A DNA stretch of 64,000 bases, taken from assembly GCF_002879615.1 (NCBI RefSeq), contig NZ_PNRF01000010.1, positions 1 to 64,000 of the forward strand, read 5' to 3'. The DNA is from Billgrantia endophytica (GTDB lineage Bacteria; Pseudomonadota; Gammaproteobacteria; Pseudomonadales; Halomonadaceae). The translations under genes and the position numbers were made by a program. Each line of letters starts with the position of its first letter. Within the stretch, counting starts at the first letter, position 1. A model generated the notes under the pieces. It saw only the letters and a list, made by a program, of their open reading frames with translations. It ran no database searches and was not told the origin of the DNA. Below, in pieces: positions 49,603-59,237 of this stretch.

Positions 49603-50559
49603 ATGTCGTCAACCGCCCCTGAAACGCCCCCCCGCGGCTTTCGCCATGCCAGCGTACTGCTCGATGGCGCTGTCGAGACGCTCGTTCACGATCCTCGAGG
49701 CGTCTATCTCGATGGCACCTTCGGACGTGGCGGGCACTCCAGGGCCATACTCGCCCGGCTGGCACCGGAAGGCCGCCTGTTGGCCATCGATCGTGATCCC
49801 CAGGCTATCGCCGAGGCGGCTTCCATCGAGGATCCGCGCTTCATCATCGAACGGACGGAGTTTGCTCGTCTGGATGAACTGGCCCGACGTCATGAACTGC
49901 ATGGCCGGCTGGCCGGGGTGCTCCTCGACGTGGGCGTGTCGTCGCCTCAACTTGACGACCCCGAGCGTGGCTTCAGCTTTCTTCGCGATGGCCCCCTCGA
50001 CATGCGTATGGACCCCACCCATGGCGTGAGCGCCGCTGACTGGCTGGCTGGCGCGGCCGAGTCCGACATTGCCAGGGTCTTCAAGACCTATGGCGAAGAG
50101 CGGTTTGCCAAGCGGTTGGCCAGGGCCGTCGTGACCCGCCGTGCCGAGCGTCCTTTCACTCGCACCGCGGATCTGGCCGAGGTGCTGAAAGCGGCTCATC
50201 CGGCCTGGGAGAAGGGCAAGCATCCCGCAACCCGGGCCTTTCAGGCACTGCGTATTCATGTCAATGGTGAACTGGAGCAGCTCGACGAGGCACTCGAGGC
50301 GGCGCTGGAGGCGCTGGCGCCCGGCGGGCACCTGGTGGTGATCAGTTTTCACTCGCTCGAGGATCGTCGGGTCAAGCGCTTCATCCGTGAACATGTGCGA
50401 GGTGATACCGATTTGCCTCGTGGCGTTCCGATTCGCGATGATCAGCTCGCCAGGCGGTTGATGTCACTGGGCAAGGCCCGGCGCCCAACCCCCGAGGAGA
50501 TCGAAGCCAATCCCCGTGCTCGCAGTGCGGTAATGCGTGCAGCGCGCAAGCTGGTCTGA
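49603..50559 (+). CDS. rsmH: 16S rRNA (cytosine1402-N4)-methyltransferase RsmH
   Basis: RsmH (MraW, 318 residues) adds the N4 methyl group to C1402. SAM-binding and family segments are [52 protein letters not shown], and [23 protein letters not shown]. The ATG at 49603 begins just before the conserved HASVLL; the frame upstream runs back into rnpB and is not coding. It is the first gene of the division and cell wall cluster here, because mraZ is absent. Confidence 0.96.
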   Translation: MSSTAPETPPRGFRHASVLLDGAVETLVHDPRGVYLDGTFGRGGHSRAILARLAPEGRLLAIDRDPQAIAEAASIEDPRFIIERTEFARLDELARRHELHGRLAGVLLDVGVSSPQLDDPERGFSFLRDGPLDMRMDPTHGVSAADWLAGAAESDIARVFKTYGEERFAKRLARAVVTRRAERPFTRTADLAEVLKAAHPAWEKGKHPATRAFQALRIHVNGELEQLDEALEAALEALAPGGHLVVISFHSLEDRRVKRFIREHVRGDTDLPRGVPIRDDQLARRLMSLGKARRPTPEEIEANPRARSAVMRAARKLV

Positions 50560-50567
50560 GGCATGGT

Positions 50568-50897
50568 ATGAATCAAGGACGACACACCTCATCTTCATCC
50601 TCTTTGGGCTGGCCATTCGGCCGGATGCCCAGCACCCGGTTGATCATCGTCTGTGCGCTCGTGCTGGCCTGCCTGGCCAGTGCCACGGCAGTGATCAACG
50701 CCACGCATCTTACCCGGGAACAGTATGCCCGCCTCCAGCAGCTCGAGCGTGAGCGGGATCAGCTGCAGACCGAGTGGGGGCAGCTACTGCTGGAGGAGAG
50801 CGCGTGGTCGTCGCCGGCACGCATCGAGCGGCTAGCCGTCGATCGTCTGGAAATGCGCTTGCCTGACGTCAATGAAGTCGAGGTCATCCGGCCATGA
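50568..50897 (+). CDS. ftsL: Cell division protein FtsL
   Basis: FtsL (109 residues) forms the FtsQLB complex that activates FtsWI. It has a short cytoplasmic tail, one membrane helix (RLIIVCALVLACLASATAVI) and a periplasmic coiled coil (about residues 52-80, YARLQQLERERDQLQTEWGQ), the FtsL layout. The stop overlaps the ftsI start by four bases. Confidence 0.93.
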   Translation: MNQGRHTSSSSSLGWPFGRMPSTRLIIVCALVLACLASATAVINATHLTREQYARLQQLERERDQLQTEWGQLLLEESAWSSPARIERLAVDRLEMRLPDVNEVEVIRP

Positions 50898-52603
50898 AAG
50901 CGGAATCCGCCGGCGGCGTGTCGCCGCGCCGCCGCCCGCCCAGCCCGGCCATGGGGCGGGCACGCTATGTGGTGGTGCTGAGTCTGGTGGTGATCGGCAT
51001 GGTGCTGCTGGCAGGGCGCATCGTGACGCTTCATGTCATCGACCGTACCTTCCTCCAGGGGCAGGGGGATGCCCGGACCCTGCGCACCGAGTCGCTCACC
51101 GCGCATCGTGGCATGATCAGCGACCGGCACGGCGAGCCGCTCGCCATCTCGACGCCGGTGGTCACCCTGTGGGCCAATCCCCAGGAAGTGCCCGAAGACC
51201 GTATCCAACGGCTGATGCTGGCCCAGGCCCTGAACATGAGCCTGGACGACCTCGATACGCGCCTCGCGCGCTTCAGTGAACGCGAATTCATGTACCTGCG
51301 ACGGCAACTGACGCCCGTGGCCGCCCAGCGAGTGCTCGATCTGCGCATGGCAGGGGTCTACGCCCAGCATGAATACAAGCGCTACTATCCGGCCGGGGAA
51401 GTGGCCGCCCAACTGCTGGGCGTGACCAACGTGGACGACATGGGGCAGGAGGGGATAGAGCTCGCCTACCAGCCCTACCTGGCCGGTACCCCGGGGCAGC
51501 GCCGGGTCATCAAGGATCGCCGCGGTCGGCTGGTGCGCGACCTGGCCACGTTGCGAGAGGCGCAGCCCGGCGGCGAGCTGGTACTGTCCATCGATCAGCG
51601 TCTGCAGTACATGGCCTATCGCGAACTCAAGGCCGCCGTAGCGGAGCATGAGGCCGATGGCGGGGTGGTGGTGATGATGGACGCCCGCACCGGCGAGGTG
51701 CTGGCCATGGCCAATCAGCCTTCCTACAACCCCAACAACCGCGCTGGTCTCGATCCACGGGGGCTGCGCAACCAGGCTATCGTCGATGTCTTCGAGCCGG
51801 GTTCCGTCATGAAGCCGCTGGCCATGGCTGCCATCATGGAGAGTGGCCAGTTCGAGTCCGATGTCGTCGTCGATACATCGCCTGGCTGGATGATGCTCGA
51901 TCGTTTCACCATTCGTGACATTCGCAACTACGGCAGGCTCGACCTGGCCGGCATTCTCGAGAAATCCTCCAACATCGGCATGTCCAGGTTGGTTCTCGAG
52001 CTCGAGGAGCCCCTGGTCCCGGAGCTGTATCGTCGGCTGGGTTTCGGCCAGAGCACCGAGACGGGATTCCCCGGCGAGGCCGTGGGACACATGCCGGCCC
52101 CGGTGCGCTGGTCGCGAAGCCAGTGGGCCGCACTTTCCTATGGCTATGGCCTGTCGGTTTCCGCCCTGCAGCTGGCGAGTGCCTATACCACGCTTGCCAA
52201 CGATGGCGTGCGAATGCCCCCTTCGCTGCTCAGGTTGCCGGAAGCGCCGGCCGGGACCCCTACCGTCGATCCCGAGATCGCCCATGATCTGCTGCGCATC
52301 ATGGAGGAGTCGGTCCAGCCGGGGACCGGTGGTCGCCGAGCTGGTGTGCCCGGGTATCGCGTAGCCGGCAAGACCGGTACGGTACGCAAGACCTCGGTGA
52401 GTGGTTACGAGCAGGATGCGTACCGCAGTCTCTTCGCCGGCATCGCACCGGTCTCCGACCCGCGTATCGTGACGATCGTGATGATCGACCACCCCCGCGC
52501 CGGCGATTATTTCGGCGGCGCGGTGGCGGCACCTGTATTCTCGCGTGTCACCGGCAGTGCCCTGCGTCTGCTCGATGTGCCTCCCGACCAGCGCGTAAGA
52601 TGA
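50894..52603 (+). CDS. ftsI: Peptidoglycan D,D-transpeptidase FtsI (PBP3)
   Basis: FtsI (569 residues) cross-links septal peptidoglycan with FtsW. It has one N-terminal membrane helix (about residues 22-42), a pedestal domain with the RGMISDRHG motif, and the transpeptidase domain with SxxK at Ser304 (GSVMKPL), SSN (KSSNIGMSRL) and KTG (AGKTGTVRK). Its length and order match class B PBP3. The ATG overlaps the ftsL stop. Confidence 0.97.
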   Translation: MKAESAGGVSPRRRPPSPAMGRARYVVVLSLVVIGMVLLAGRIVTLHVIDRTFLQGQGDARTLRTESLTAHRGMISDRHGEPLAISTPVVTLWANPQEVPEDRIQRLMLAQALNMSLDDLDTRLARFSEREFMYLRRQLTPVAAQRVLDLRMAGVYAQHEYKRYYPAGEVAAQLLGVTNVDDMGQEGIELAYQPYLAGTPGQRRVIKDRRGRLVRDLATLREAQPGGELVLSIDQRLQYMAYRELKAAVAEHEADGGVVVMMDARTGEVLAMANQPSYNPNNRAGLDPRGLRNQAIVDVFEPGSVMKPLAMAAIMESGQFESDVVVDTSPGWMMLDRFTIRDIRNYGRLDLAGILEKSSNIGMSRLVLELEEPLVPELYRRLGFGQSTETGFPGEAVGHMPAPVRWSRSQWAALSYGYGLSVSALQLASAYTTLANDGVRMPPSLLRLPEAPAGTPTVDPEIAHDLLRIMEESVQPGTGGRRAGVPGYRVAGKTGTVRKTSVSGYEQDAYRSLFAGIAPVSDPRIVTIVMIDHPRAGDYFGGAVAAPVFSRVTGSALRLLDVPPDQRVR

Positions 52604-52634
52604 GTGTTTTCCGCCCCCAGACAGAGGAATACCG

Positions 52635-54149
52635 ATGCTGGTGAATGTTGCCCGTTTCCAGGCTGCGCTGCGTCACTGCTGGCCCGCATTGTCGATGCCC
52701 GATATCGGGACGGACGGTCAGGTCCGCCTGGTGCTGGACAGTCGTCGCCTGGTACCGGGTGACGTCTTCCTGGCCGTGCCAGGCGTCACCACCGATGGTC
52801 GTGACTTCCTGTCGGAAGCCCTGGAAGCCGGGGCCGCGTGGGTGCTCTATCACCTCGAGTCCAGTGAAACGCTGCCCGCCTCGATACGGGATACGCGGGT
52901 CATCGGACTGCCCTTTCTGCGTCAACGGCTTGGCGAACTGGGAAGGGGGCTCTTCGCCGTGCCGGACGACCTCGAACTGATCGGCGTCACCGGAACCAAC
53001 GGCAAGAGCTCGGTCACCCATTACATTGCCGAATTGAGCACGCTGCTGGGACATGAAGCCGGCCTCGTCGGCACCCTGGGACATGGGCGCCCCGGGATGC
53101 TGGCCGAGGCAGGGCTGACGACGCCTGGCCCGCTGGCACTGCAGGCGGCGCTGGGGGAGATGGGCCGGAAGGGGGTCGAGCGCGTGGCCATGGAAGTTTC
53201 CTCCCACGCTCTGGAACAGGGGAGGCTCGATGGCTGCCGGGTGAGGGCAGCCGTTTTCACCAACCTGAGTCGTGACCATCTCGACTATCACGGCAGCATG
53301 GCGGCTTATGCGGCGGCCAAGGCACGCCTGTTTCGGCGGCCGGAACTGTCGCTTGCGGTGGTCAATGCCAACGACTCGCTGGCGCGCCTGATGCTGGCCG
53401 GCCTGGCGCCGAATGTGCGCGTGCTGGCGGTGGGAGAGGATTCTGCCGCGACGCTGCGGGTCGTCGACTGGCGTCCCTCCGAGACCGGGCAATTGGCGCT
53501 GGTGGCCACTCCGGATGGTGAGATGCCTCTCGAGTTGCCGCTCATGGGACGTTTCAACCTGGAGAACGTGCTGCTGGCCATTGCCACCCTGTATGGCCTG
53601 GGCGAGTCTCGGGCGGCCCTTTTCGAGGCGGCGCAGCGGCTCTCTCCGGTGCCTGGACGAATGCAGGCGGTTCGGCGTGGGAACTGCCCCACGGTCATTA
53701 TCGACTATGCCCATACCCCGGGTGCGCTCGAGAACGCTCTCATCGCCTTGCGTGCCCATCTGCCAGGCGATGGGCGACTGTGGTGCCTGTTCGGCTGTGG
53801 CGGTGATCGCGACGACGGCAAGCGCCCGCTGATGGCGGCGGTCGCGGAGCGCCATGCGGATAGGCTGGTCATCACCGACGATAACCCGCGCAGTGAAGAC
53901 CCCGCGGCCATCCGCGAGCAGATTCTGTGCGGTCTTTCCCCGCAGGCGAGGGAGGGTGCCTGGACGATTGCCGGCCGGGGCGATGCCATCGCTCGGGTCC
54001 TGGCGGAAGCCAGTGCCAACGATGTCGTTCTGCTCGCGGGCAAGGGGCATGAAACCTACCAGGAAATCGATGGTGCGCGTCATCCGTTCTGTGACACACG
54101 CCAGGCCGAGGCCGCCCTGGCCCGGCGAGAGAGTGCGGGACATGGGTGA
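52635..54149 (+). CDS. murE: UDP-MurNAc-L-Ala-D-Glu:meso-DAP ligase MurE
   Basis: MurE (504 residues) adds the third stem amino acid. The P-loop is GVTGTNGKSSVTHY, the carbamylated-lysine region includes FTNLSRDHLDYHGSM, and the C-terminal DAP-specificity motif DNPR is present (ITDDNPRSEDP), which predicts meso-diaminopimelate as substrate. It starts 31 bases after ftsI, and its last eight bases overlap murF. Confidence 0.96.
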   Translation: MLVNVARFQAALRHCWPALSMPDIGTDGQVRLVLDSRRLVPGDVFLAVPGVTTDGRDFLSEALEAGAAWVLYHLESSETLPASIRDTRVIGLPFLRQRLGELGRGLFAVPDDLELIGVTGTNGKSSVTHYIAELSTLLGHEAGLVGTLGHGRPGMLAEAGLTTPGPLALQAALGEMGRKGVERVAMEVSSHALEQGRLDGCRVRAAVFTNLSRDHLDYHGSMAAYAAAKARLFRRPELSLAVVNANDSLARLMLAGLAPNVRVLAVGEDSAATLRVVDWRPSETGQLALVATPDGEMPLELPLMGRFNLENVLLAIATLYGLGESRAALFEAAQRLSPVPGRMQAVRRGNCPTVIIDYAHTPGALENALIALRAHLPGDGRLWCLFGCGGDRDDGKRPLMAAVAERHADRLVITDDNPRSEDPAAIREQILCGLSPQAREGAWTIAGRGDAIARVLAEASANDVVLLAGKGHETYQEIDGARHPFCDTRQAEAALARRESAGHG

Positions 54150-55509
54150 TCGGGGGCTGGACTCACTGGCTGGGGTGGCCGACCTGTTGGGTGTCCCGGC
54201 CCCCGAGGTCGATTGCGTGTTGCAGGGGGTCGTGACGGACACGCGGCAACTGACGTCCGGCTCCCTCTTCGTGGCTCTGCGCGGCGAACGTTTCGACGCT
54301 CATGAGTTCATCGGCCAGGCCCGGGAGGCTGGTGCTGTCGCAGCGGTGGTCGAACGGGAGGTGAAGGATCCGTTGCCTCAACTGGTCGTGCCGGACTCCC
54401 GGTTGGCACTGGGCCTGCTGGGTCGTGCCAACCGCCGGGCGTGGGGAGGGCCGCTCATCGCGGTGACCGGCAACAGTGGCAAGACCAGTGTCAAGGAGAT
54501 ACTGGCTCAACTGCTGAGCCTTCGCGGCGATACACTGGCGACCCGTGGCAATCTCAATAACGATATCGGAGCCCCGCTGACGCTGCTCGGGCTGAAGCCC
54601 GGTCATCGGCAGGCAGTCGTGGAGCTGGGTGCCAATCATCTGGGTGAAATCGCCTGGACGGCTGCCTTGGCAGAGCCCCAGGCGGCGGTGATCACCAATG
54701 TCACCGGGGCACATGTCGGCGAGTTTGGTGGCATGGGACAGATCGCCCAGGCGAAGGCGGAAATCCTGACCGGCCTGCCTGCCGATGGGGTGGCGGTCCT
54801 CAACCGCGACGATGCCTACTTCCCGTTCTGGGCGCAGTGTGCCGCGCCGAAGCGTGTGCTGGACTTCGGGCTCGTCGAGGGCAGTTGCGTTCATGCCACC
54901 GAGCTGGCCTGCGACGTTCTGGGGCGCTATGCTTTCACGCTTGTCGTGGAGGGCCAGCGGCTTGGCCGCGTGCAGCTCGCCCTGCTGGGGCGACACAGCG
55001 TGTCCAACGCCCTGGCTGCCGCTGCCGGCGCGATTGCGCTGGGTCTGCCATCGGATCAGGTGGTCGCTGGGCTCGACGCGGTGACTCCCCTGCCGGGGAG
55101 ACTCAGTTCGGTTGCCGGTATCAAGGGATCGCGGCTGTTGGACGATACCTACAATGCCAACCCCGGAGCGGTCAAGGCAGCCCTGTCGCTGCTGGCCGAA
55201 CTGCCGGAACCGCGGTGGTGCCTGTTGGGTGCCATGGGAGAGCTGGGAGCGGAGTCGGATCGATTGCACGCCGAAATCGGCCGGTACGCACGGGAGCTGG
55301 GGATAGACGTGCTCGGCACCTGCGGGGAGCTGGCGAAGCCGGCCAGCGACGCCTTTGGAGAAGGCGGGTGCCATTTCAATGACCGCGAGGCGCTGACGCG
55401 CCATGTCCTTGACCATCTGCTTTCCGGCGCCAGCGTGCTGATCAAGGGCTCGCGCAGCGCCGGGATGGAAAAGATCGTGGACGCGCTACGCGCAGACGCA
55501 TCAAGGTGA
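54142..55509 (+). CDS. murF: UDP-MurNAc-tripeptide:D-Ala-D-Ala ligase MurF
   Basis: MurF (455 residues) attaches D-Ala-D-Ala to complete the cytoplasmic precursor. The N-terminal UDP-sugar domain contains VTDTRQLTSGSLFVALRGERFD-type segments (seen as DTRQLTSGSLFVAL and GERFDAHEF). The P-loop is VTGNSGKTSVKE, followed by RGNLNNDIGAPLTLL and the C-terminal DDTYNANPG. The ATG at 54142 overlaps the murE stop; the longer in-frame open region upstream runs through murE and is not coding. Confidence 0.96.
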   Translation: MGDRGLDSLAGVADLLGVPAPEVDCVLQGVVTDTRQLTSGSLFVALRGERFDAHEFIGQAREAGAVAAVVEREVKDPLPQLVVPDSRLALGLLGRANRRAWGGPLIAVTGNSGKTSVKEILAQLLSLRGDTLATRGNLNNDIGAPLTLLGLKPGHRQAVVELGANHLGEIAWTAALAEPQAAVITNVTGAHVGEFGGMGQIAQAKAEILTGLPADGVAVLNRDDAYFPFWAQCAAPKRVLDFGLVEGSCVHATELACDVLGRYAFTLVVEGQRLGRVQLALLGRHSVSNALAAAAGAIALGLPSDQVVAGLDAVTPLPGRLSSVAGIKGSRLLDDTYNANPGAVKAALSLLAELPEPRWCLLGAMGELGAESDRLHAEIGRYARELGIDVLGTCGELAKPASDAFGEGGCHFNDREALTRHVLDHLLSGASVLIKGSRSAGMEKIVDALRADASR

Positions 55510-55518
55510 ACGCAACAC

Positions 55519-56601
55519 ATGCTGCTTTATCTGGCAAATTTTCTAGCGCAATACCAGAGCGCCTTCAATGTCTTCAACTACCTGACCCTGCGAATGATCC
55601 TGGGTACTGTCACCGCACTGCTGCTGTGCCTGTGGCTGGGCCCCTGGATGATCCGCCGGCTGGTCGAGCGCCAGATCGGCCAGGCAGTGCGGGACGATGG
55701 CCCTCAGTCGCACCTGTCCAAGGCCGGCACGCCCACCATGGGCGGGGCCATGATCCTGATGGCGATCGCCATCAGCACCCTGTTGTGGGCGGACCTTTCC
55801 ATTCGCTATGTGTGGATCGTACTGGCCGTGACGCTGGGGTTTGGGGCGATCGGCTGGGTCGACGACTATCGTAAGGTGGTGGAGAAGAACCCAAGGGGAC
55901 TACCGGCCCGCTGGAAGTATCTGTGGCAGTCTGTCATCGGCCTGGCGGCGGCCCTGTTGCTCTACGTCACCGCGACGAGCGCGGTGGAAACCAGCCTGAT
56001 CGTTCCACTGTTCAAGGACATCGTCATGCCGCTGGGCGTGTTCTACATCGTCCTTACCTACCTGGTGATCGTCGGCAGCTCCAATGCGGTCAACCTGACC
56101 GACGGCCTCGACGGGCTGGCGATCATGCCCACCGTCATGGTCGCCATGGGCCTGGCAGTGTTCGCCTATGCCAGCGGCAACGCCGTCTTCGCCAATTATC
56201 TTCAGATTCCCAATATCGTCGGTGCCGGTGAACTGGCGGTATTCTGCGCCACCATCTCCGGTGCGGGGCTGGGTTTCCTGTGGTTCAACACCTACCCGGC
56301 CCAGGTCTTCATGGGCGATGTCGGAGCGCTGGCTCTGGGAGCCGCGCTCGGTGTCGTGGCGGTTATCGTGCGCCAGGAGATCGTGCTGTTCATCATGGGG
56401 GGGATCTTCGTCATGGAGACCATCTCGGTGATCCTCCAGGTGGGGTCGTACAAGTTGACCGGCCGCCGTATCTTTCGTATGGCCCCGTTGCACCATCATT
56501 TCGAACTCAAGGGCTGGCCCGAACCGCGAGTCATCGTGCGTTTCTGGATCATTACGGTCGTGCTGGTCCTGGTTGGCCTGGCCACGTTGAAGATCCGCTG
56601 A
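55519..56601 (+). CDS. mraY: Phospho-N-acetylmuramoyl-pentapeptide transferase MraY
   Basis: MraY (360 residues) makes lipid I by transferring the phospho-MurNAc-pentapeptide to undecaprenyl phosphate in the inner membrane. Ten membrane helices are evident. Active-site loops are seen as [34 protein letters not shown], the [15 protein letters not shown] loop, and [13 protein letters not shown] with the triple histidine. AAGGTGA precedes the ATG. Confidence 0.98.
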   Translation: MLLYLANFLAQYQSAFNVFNYLTLRMILGTVTALLLCLWLGPWMIRRLVERQIGQAVRDDGPQSHLSKAGTPTMGGAMILMAIAISTLLWADLSIRYVWIVLAVTLGFGAIGWVDDYRKVVEKNPRGLPARWKYLWQSVIGLAAALLLYVTATSAVETSLIVPLFKDIVMPLGVFYIVLTYLVIVGSSNAVNLTDGLDGLAIMPTVMVAMGLAVFAYASGNAVFANYLQIPNIVGAGELAVFCATISGAGLGFLWFNTYPAQVFMGDVGALALGAALGVVAVIVRQEIVLFIMGGIFVMETISVILQVGSYKLTGRRIFRMAPLHHHFELKGWPEPRVIVRFWIITVVLVLVGLATLKIR

Positions 56602-56643
56602 GCCGCATTGGACGAGCAATGCCCACTGGATGAGGAGGCGAGC

Positions 56644-58023
56644 ATGCACAAGGTGCCGAGAGGGATGACGCTGGTGGTCGGGCTCGGCATATCGGGGCGG
56701 GCCATCTGCCGCCACCTGGCTCGTCGGGATGTGCCCTACATGGTGGCCGATACCCGTGCGGTACCTCCGGGAATCGATGATTTCCATGCGGCTCATCCCG
56801 GTGTGCCGATCCATTGCGGCCCACTGGCCGCGCTGGACCTGAGCGAGGTGGGCGAAGTGGTGTCGAGCCCTGGCGTGGATCCACGCACGCCGGGCCTGGC
56901 AGAGCTCGCCGGTCGGATGAACGAATTCAGCGGTGAGCCAGTGCTGGTTGGCGAGATCGCCCTTTTCAGCAGGGCCTGCCGCGCTCCGATTGCTGCCATT
57001 ACCGGCTCCAACGCCAAGTCCACCGTCACCACCCTGCTGGGCGAAATGGCTCGCGAGTCGGGCCGTCGCGTTGCGGTGGGCGGCAACCTGGGAACGCCTG
57101 CCCTGGACCTGCTCGATGACGAGCCGGATGCCGACTGTTACGTACTCGAACTCTCCAGCTTCCAGCTCGAGACCACACCGCGGCTTGGTGCCGAAACGGC
57201 AGCCTTCCTCAACCTTTCCGAGGATCACCTGGATCGCCATGGCGACATGGCCGGTTACCGTGCCGCCAAGCAGGGCATCTTCCGGGGGGCGCGTCACGCC
57301 GTCGTCAATGCCGAGGACCCCATGACCTGGCCATCGGACCGGCTTTCCGCCCTGGATCGTTTCACCACCCAGCCTCCGCGGGATGGCGAGTGGGGAATCG
57401 CTCCCCACGAGGGGCGCGACTGGTTGATGCATGGCGATACGCCGTTGCTGCCCACGCACGAGATGAAGCTGGCGGGGCGGCATAATCAGGCCAATGCCCT
57501 GGCTGCCATCGCCATGGGGCGCCGCCTGGACTTCCCAATGGAGGCCATGTGCCGGGTACTGCGCCGCTTCACCGGGTTGCCGCACCGCGGCGAAGTGGTA
57601 GCCGAGATCAATGGGGTGCGGTGGATCAACGACTCGAAGGGCACCAACGTCGGCGCCACCCTGGCCGCCATCGCGGGCCTGGGTCCGACGCTCCAGGGGC
57701 GGCTGATCCTGCTTGCCGGTGGGGTGGGCAAAGGGGCCGACTTCGGGCCATTGGCGGGACAGCTGGCACGATATGGCCGTGCGGCCATCCTGTTCGGCCT
57801 GGATGCAGAGCGATTGGCACACGCCATCGGCGAACGGGTGAGAGTCATCATGGTGAACGATATCGAGGCGGCCATGTCACAAGCGCTGTCGGTTGCCGAG
57901 CCCGGTGACTGTGTATTGCTGTCGCCGGCGTGCGCCAGCCTGGATCAATTCGCCAACTATCAGGAGCGTGGTGAGGTGTTTCGGCGCTGGGTGCACCAAC
58001 GCGCCGCGGAGATAGCCTCATGA
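56644..58023 (+). CDS. murD: UDP-MurNAc-L-alanine:D-glutamate ligase MurD
   Basis: MurD (459 residues) adds D-glutamate to UDP-MurNAc-L-Ala. It has the N-terminal Rossmann segment VVGLGISGRAICRHL, the ATP loop ITGSNAKSTVTTL, LNLSEDHLDRHGDMAGY with the lysine-containing stretch after it, and the C-terminal INDSKGTNVGAT and LLSPACASLDQFANYQERG. The ATP loop has alanine (Ala124) where many Mur ligases have glycine. The ATG at 56644 has GAGGAGG five bases upstream. The stop overlaps the ftsW start by four bases. Confidence 0.96.
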   Translation: MHKVPRGMTLVVGLGISGRAICRHLARRDVPYMVADTRAVPPGIDDFHAAHPGVPIHCGPLAALDLSEVGEVVSSPGVDPRTPGLAELAGRMNEFSGEPVLVGEIALFSRACRAPIAAITGSNAKSTVTTLLGEMARESGRRVAVGGNLGTPALDLLDDEPDADCYVLELSSFQLETTPRLGAETAAFLNLSEDHLDRHGDMAGYRAAKQGIFRGARHAVVNAEDPMTWPSDRLSALDRFTTQPPRDGEWGIAPHEGRDWLMHGDTPLLPTHEMKLAGRHNQANALAAIAMGRRLDFPMEAMCRVLRRFTGLPHRGEVVAEINGVRWINDSKGTNVGATLAAIAGLGPTLQGRLILLAGGVGKGADFGPLAGQLARYGRAAILFGLDAERLAHAIGERVRVIMVNDIEAAMSQALSVAEPGDCVLLSPACASLDQFANYQERGEVFRRWVHQRAAEIAS

Positions 58024-59237
58024 TGCGCGTTGCCAGGCTGCGACAGCGTCTTTCGACCCAGGAGCATCCCTTCGACGGCTGGCTGGTCTTTGCGTCGCTT
58101 TCACTGATGTTGATCGGATGGGTCATGGTGACCTCGGCATCCACCGGAGTGGCTGCCGCACTGACCGGGAATCCCTGGTATTTCAGCCAGCGTCACGCGC
58201 TGTTCGTGACCCTGGCCCTGGTGGCGGCAGGGCTTACGCTACGGGCTCCATTGGCTTGGTGGCGGGCCAACGGCCCCTTTCTCCTGCTGGTCAGTATCGC
58301 ACTCCTGGTGCTGGTGCTGTTCATCGGCCGTGAGGTCAACGGCAGCCGTCGCTGGCTTTCGATTCCCGGGATTCCCTTCAACCTGCAGGTTTCGGAAGTC
58401 GCCAAGCTTTGCCTGATCGCCTACATGGCGGGCTATCTGGAGCGTTTCCTGCCCGAAGTGCGGCGCCAGTGGGGCGCCTTCCTGCGTCCGCTGCTGGTCA
58501 TGGGGGTCATTGCCGTGCTCTTGATCCTCGAACCCGATTATGGGGCCGTGGTGGTCATGACGGGTTGTGTGATGGGCATGCTGTTGATGGCGGGCGCGCC
58601 CTGGGGGCGCTTCGTGTTGATTCTCGGAGGGGTGGGTCTGCTGGGCTTCTATGTCGCCATTGCCGAGCCCTATCGCCTGGCGCGTCTCACCAGTTTTTCC
58701 GATCCATGGGCCGACCAGTTTGCCAGCGGTTACCAACTGACCCAGGCCTTGATCGCCTATGGCCGCGGCCATTGGCTCGGCATGGGGCTGGGCAATAGCG
58801 TCCAGAAGCTCTTCTACCTGCCGGAGGCCCATACCGATTTCGTCTTCGCCGTGCTGGCCGAGGAGCTCGGGCTGTTCGGTGCGATCGGCGTGGTGGGGCT
58901 TTTTGCACTGCTGATCTACCGGGCCATGGCGGTGGGGCGGCGTGCCGAACTGGCGGGTCTCGCCTTCGCCGCGTATGTCAGCTATGGCATCGCCCTGGTC
59001 ATCGGCACGCAGGCGTTCATCAACATTGCGGTGAGCACCGGCATGCTGCCTACCAAGGGGCTGACGTTGCCGCTGCTCAGTTACGGTGGGTCGAGCCTGC
59101 TGGTCAGCGCCATGATGGTGGCATTGCTGTTGCGTGCCGATATCGAGACCCGTCAGGCGTTGCGCCGAGGAAGTCCGACGGCTTCCCAGGTGACGGCAGG
59201 GCGGCGGGCGCCACGCTTGCATGGAGTCGTCAAGTGA
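58020..59237 (+). CDS. ftsW: Septal peptidoglycan glycosyltransferase FtsW
   Basis: FtsW (405 residues) is the SEDS-family polymerase that pairs with FtsI at the septum. About ten membrane helices are evident. SEDS motifs include GREVNGSRRWL, FNLQVSEVAKLCLIAYMA, EPDYGAVVVM and the C-terminal PTKGLTLPLLSYGGSSLL. Two ATG codons in a row (58020, 58023) overlap the murD stop. Its stop overlaps the murG start. Confidence 0.97.
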   Translation: MMRVARLRQRLSTQEHPFDGWLVFASLSLMLIGWVMVTSASTGVAAALTGNPWYFSQRHALFVTLALVAAGLTLRAPLAWWRANGPFLLLVSIALLVLVLFIGREVNGSRRWLSIPGIPFNLQVSEVAKLCLIAYMAGYLERFLPEVRRQWGAFLRPLLVMGVIAVLLILEPDYGAVVVMTGCVMGMLLMAGAPWGRFVLILGGVGLLGFYVAIAEPYRLARLTSFSDPWADQFASGYQLTQALIAYGRGHWLGMGLGNSVQKLFYLPEAHTDFVFAVLAEELGLFGAIGVVGLFALLIYRAMAVGRRAELAGLAFAAYVSYGIALVIGTQAFINIAVSTGMLPTKGLTLPLLSYGGSSLLVSAMMVALLLRADIETRQALRRGSPTASQVTAGRRAPRLHGVVK

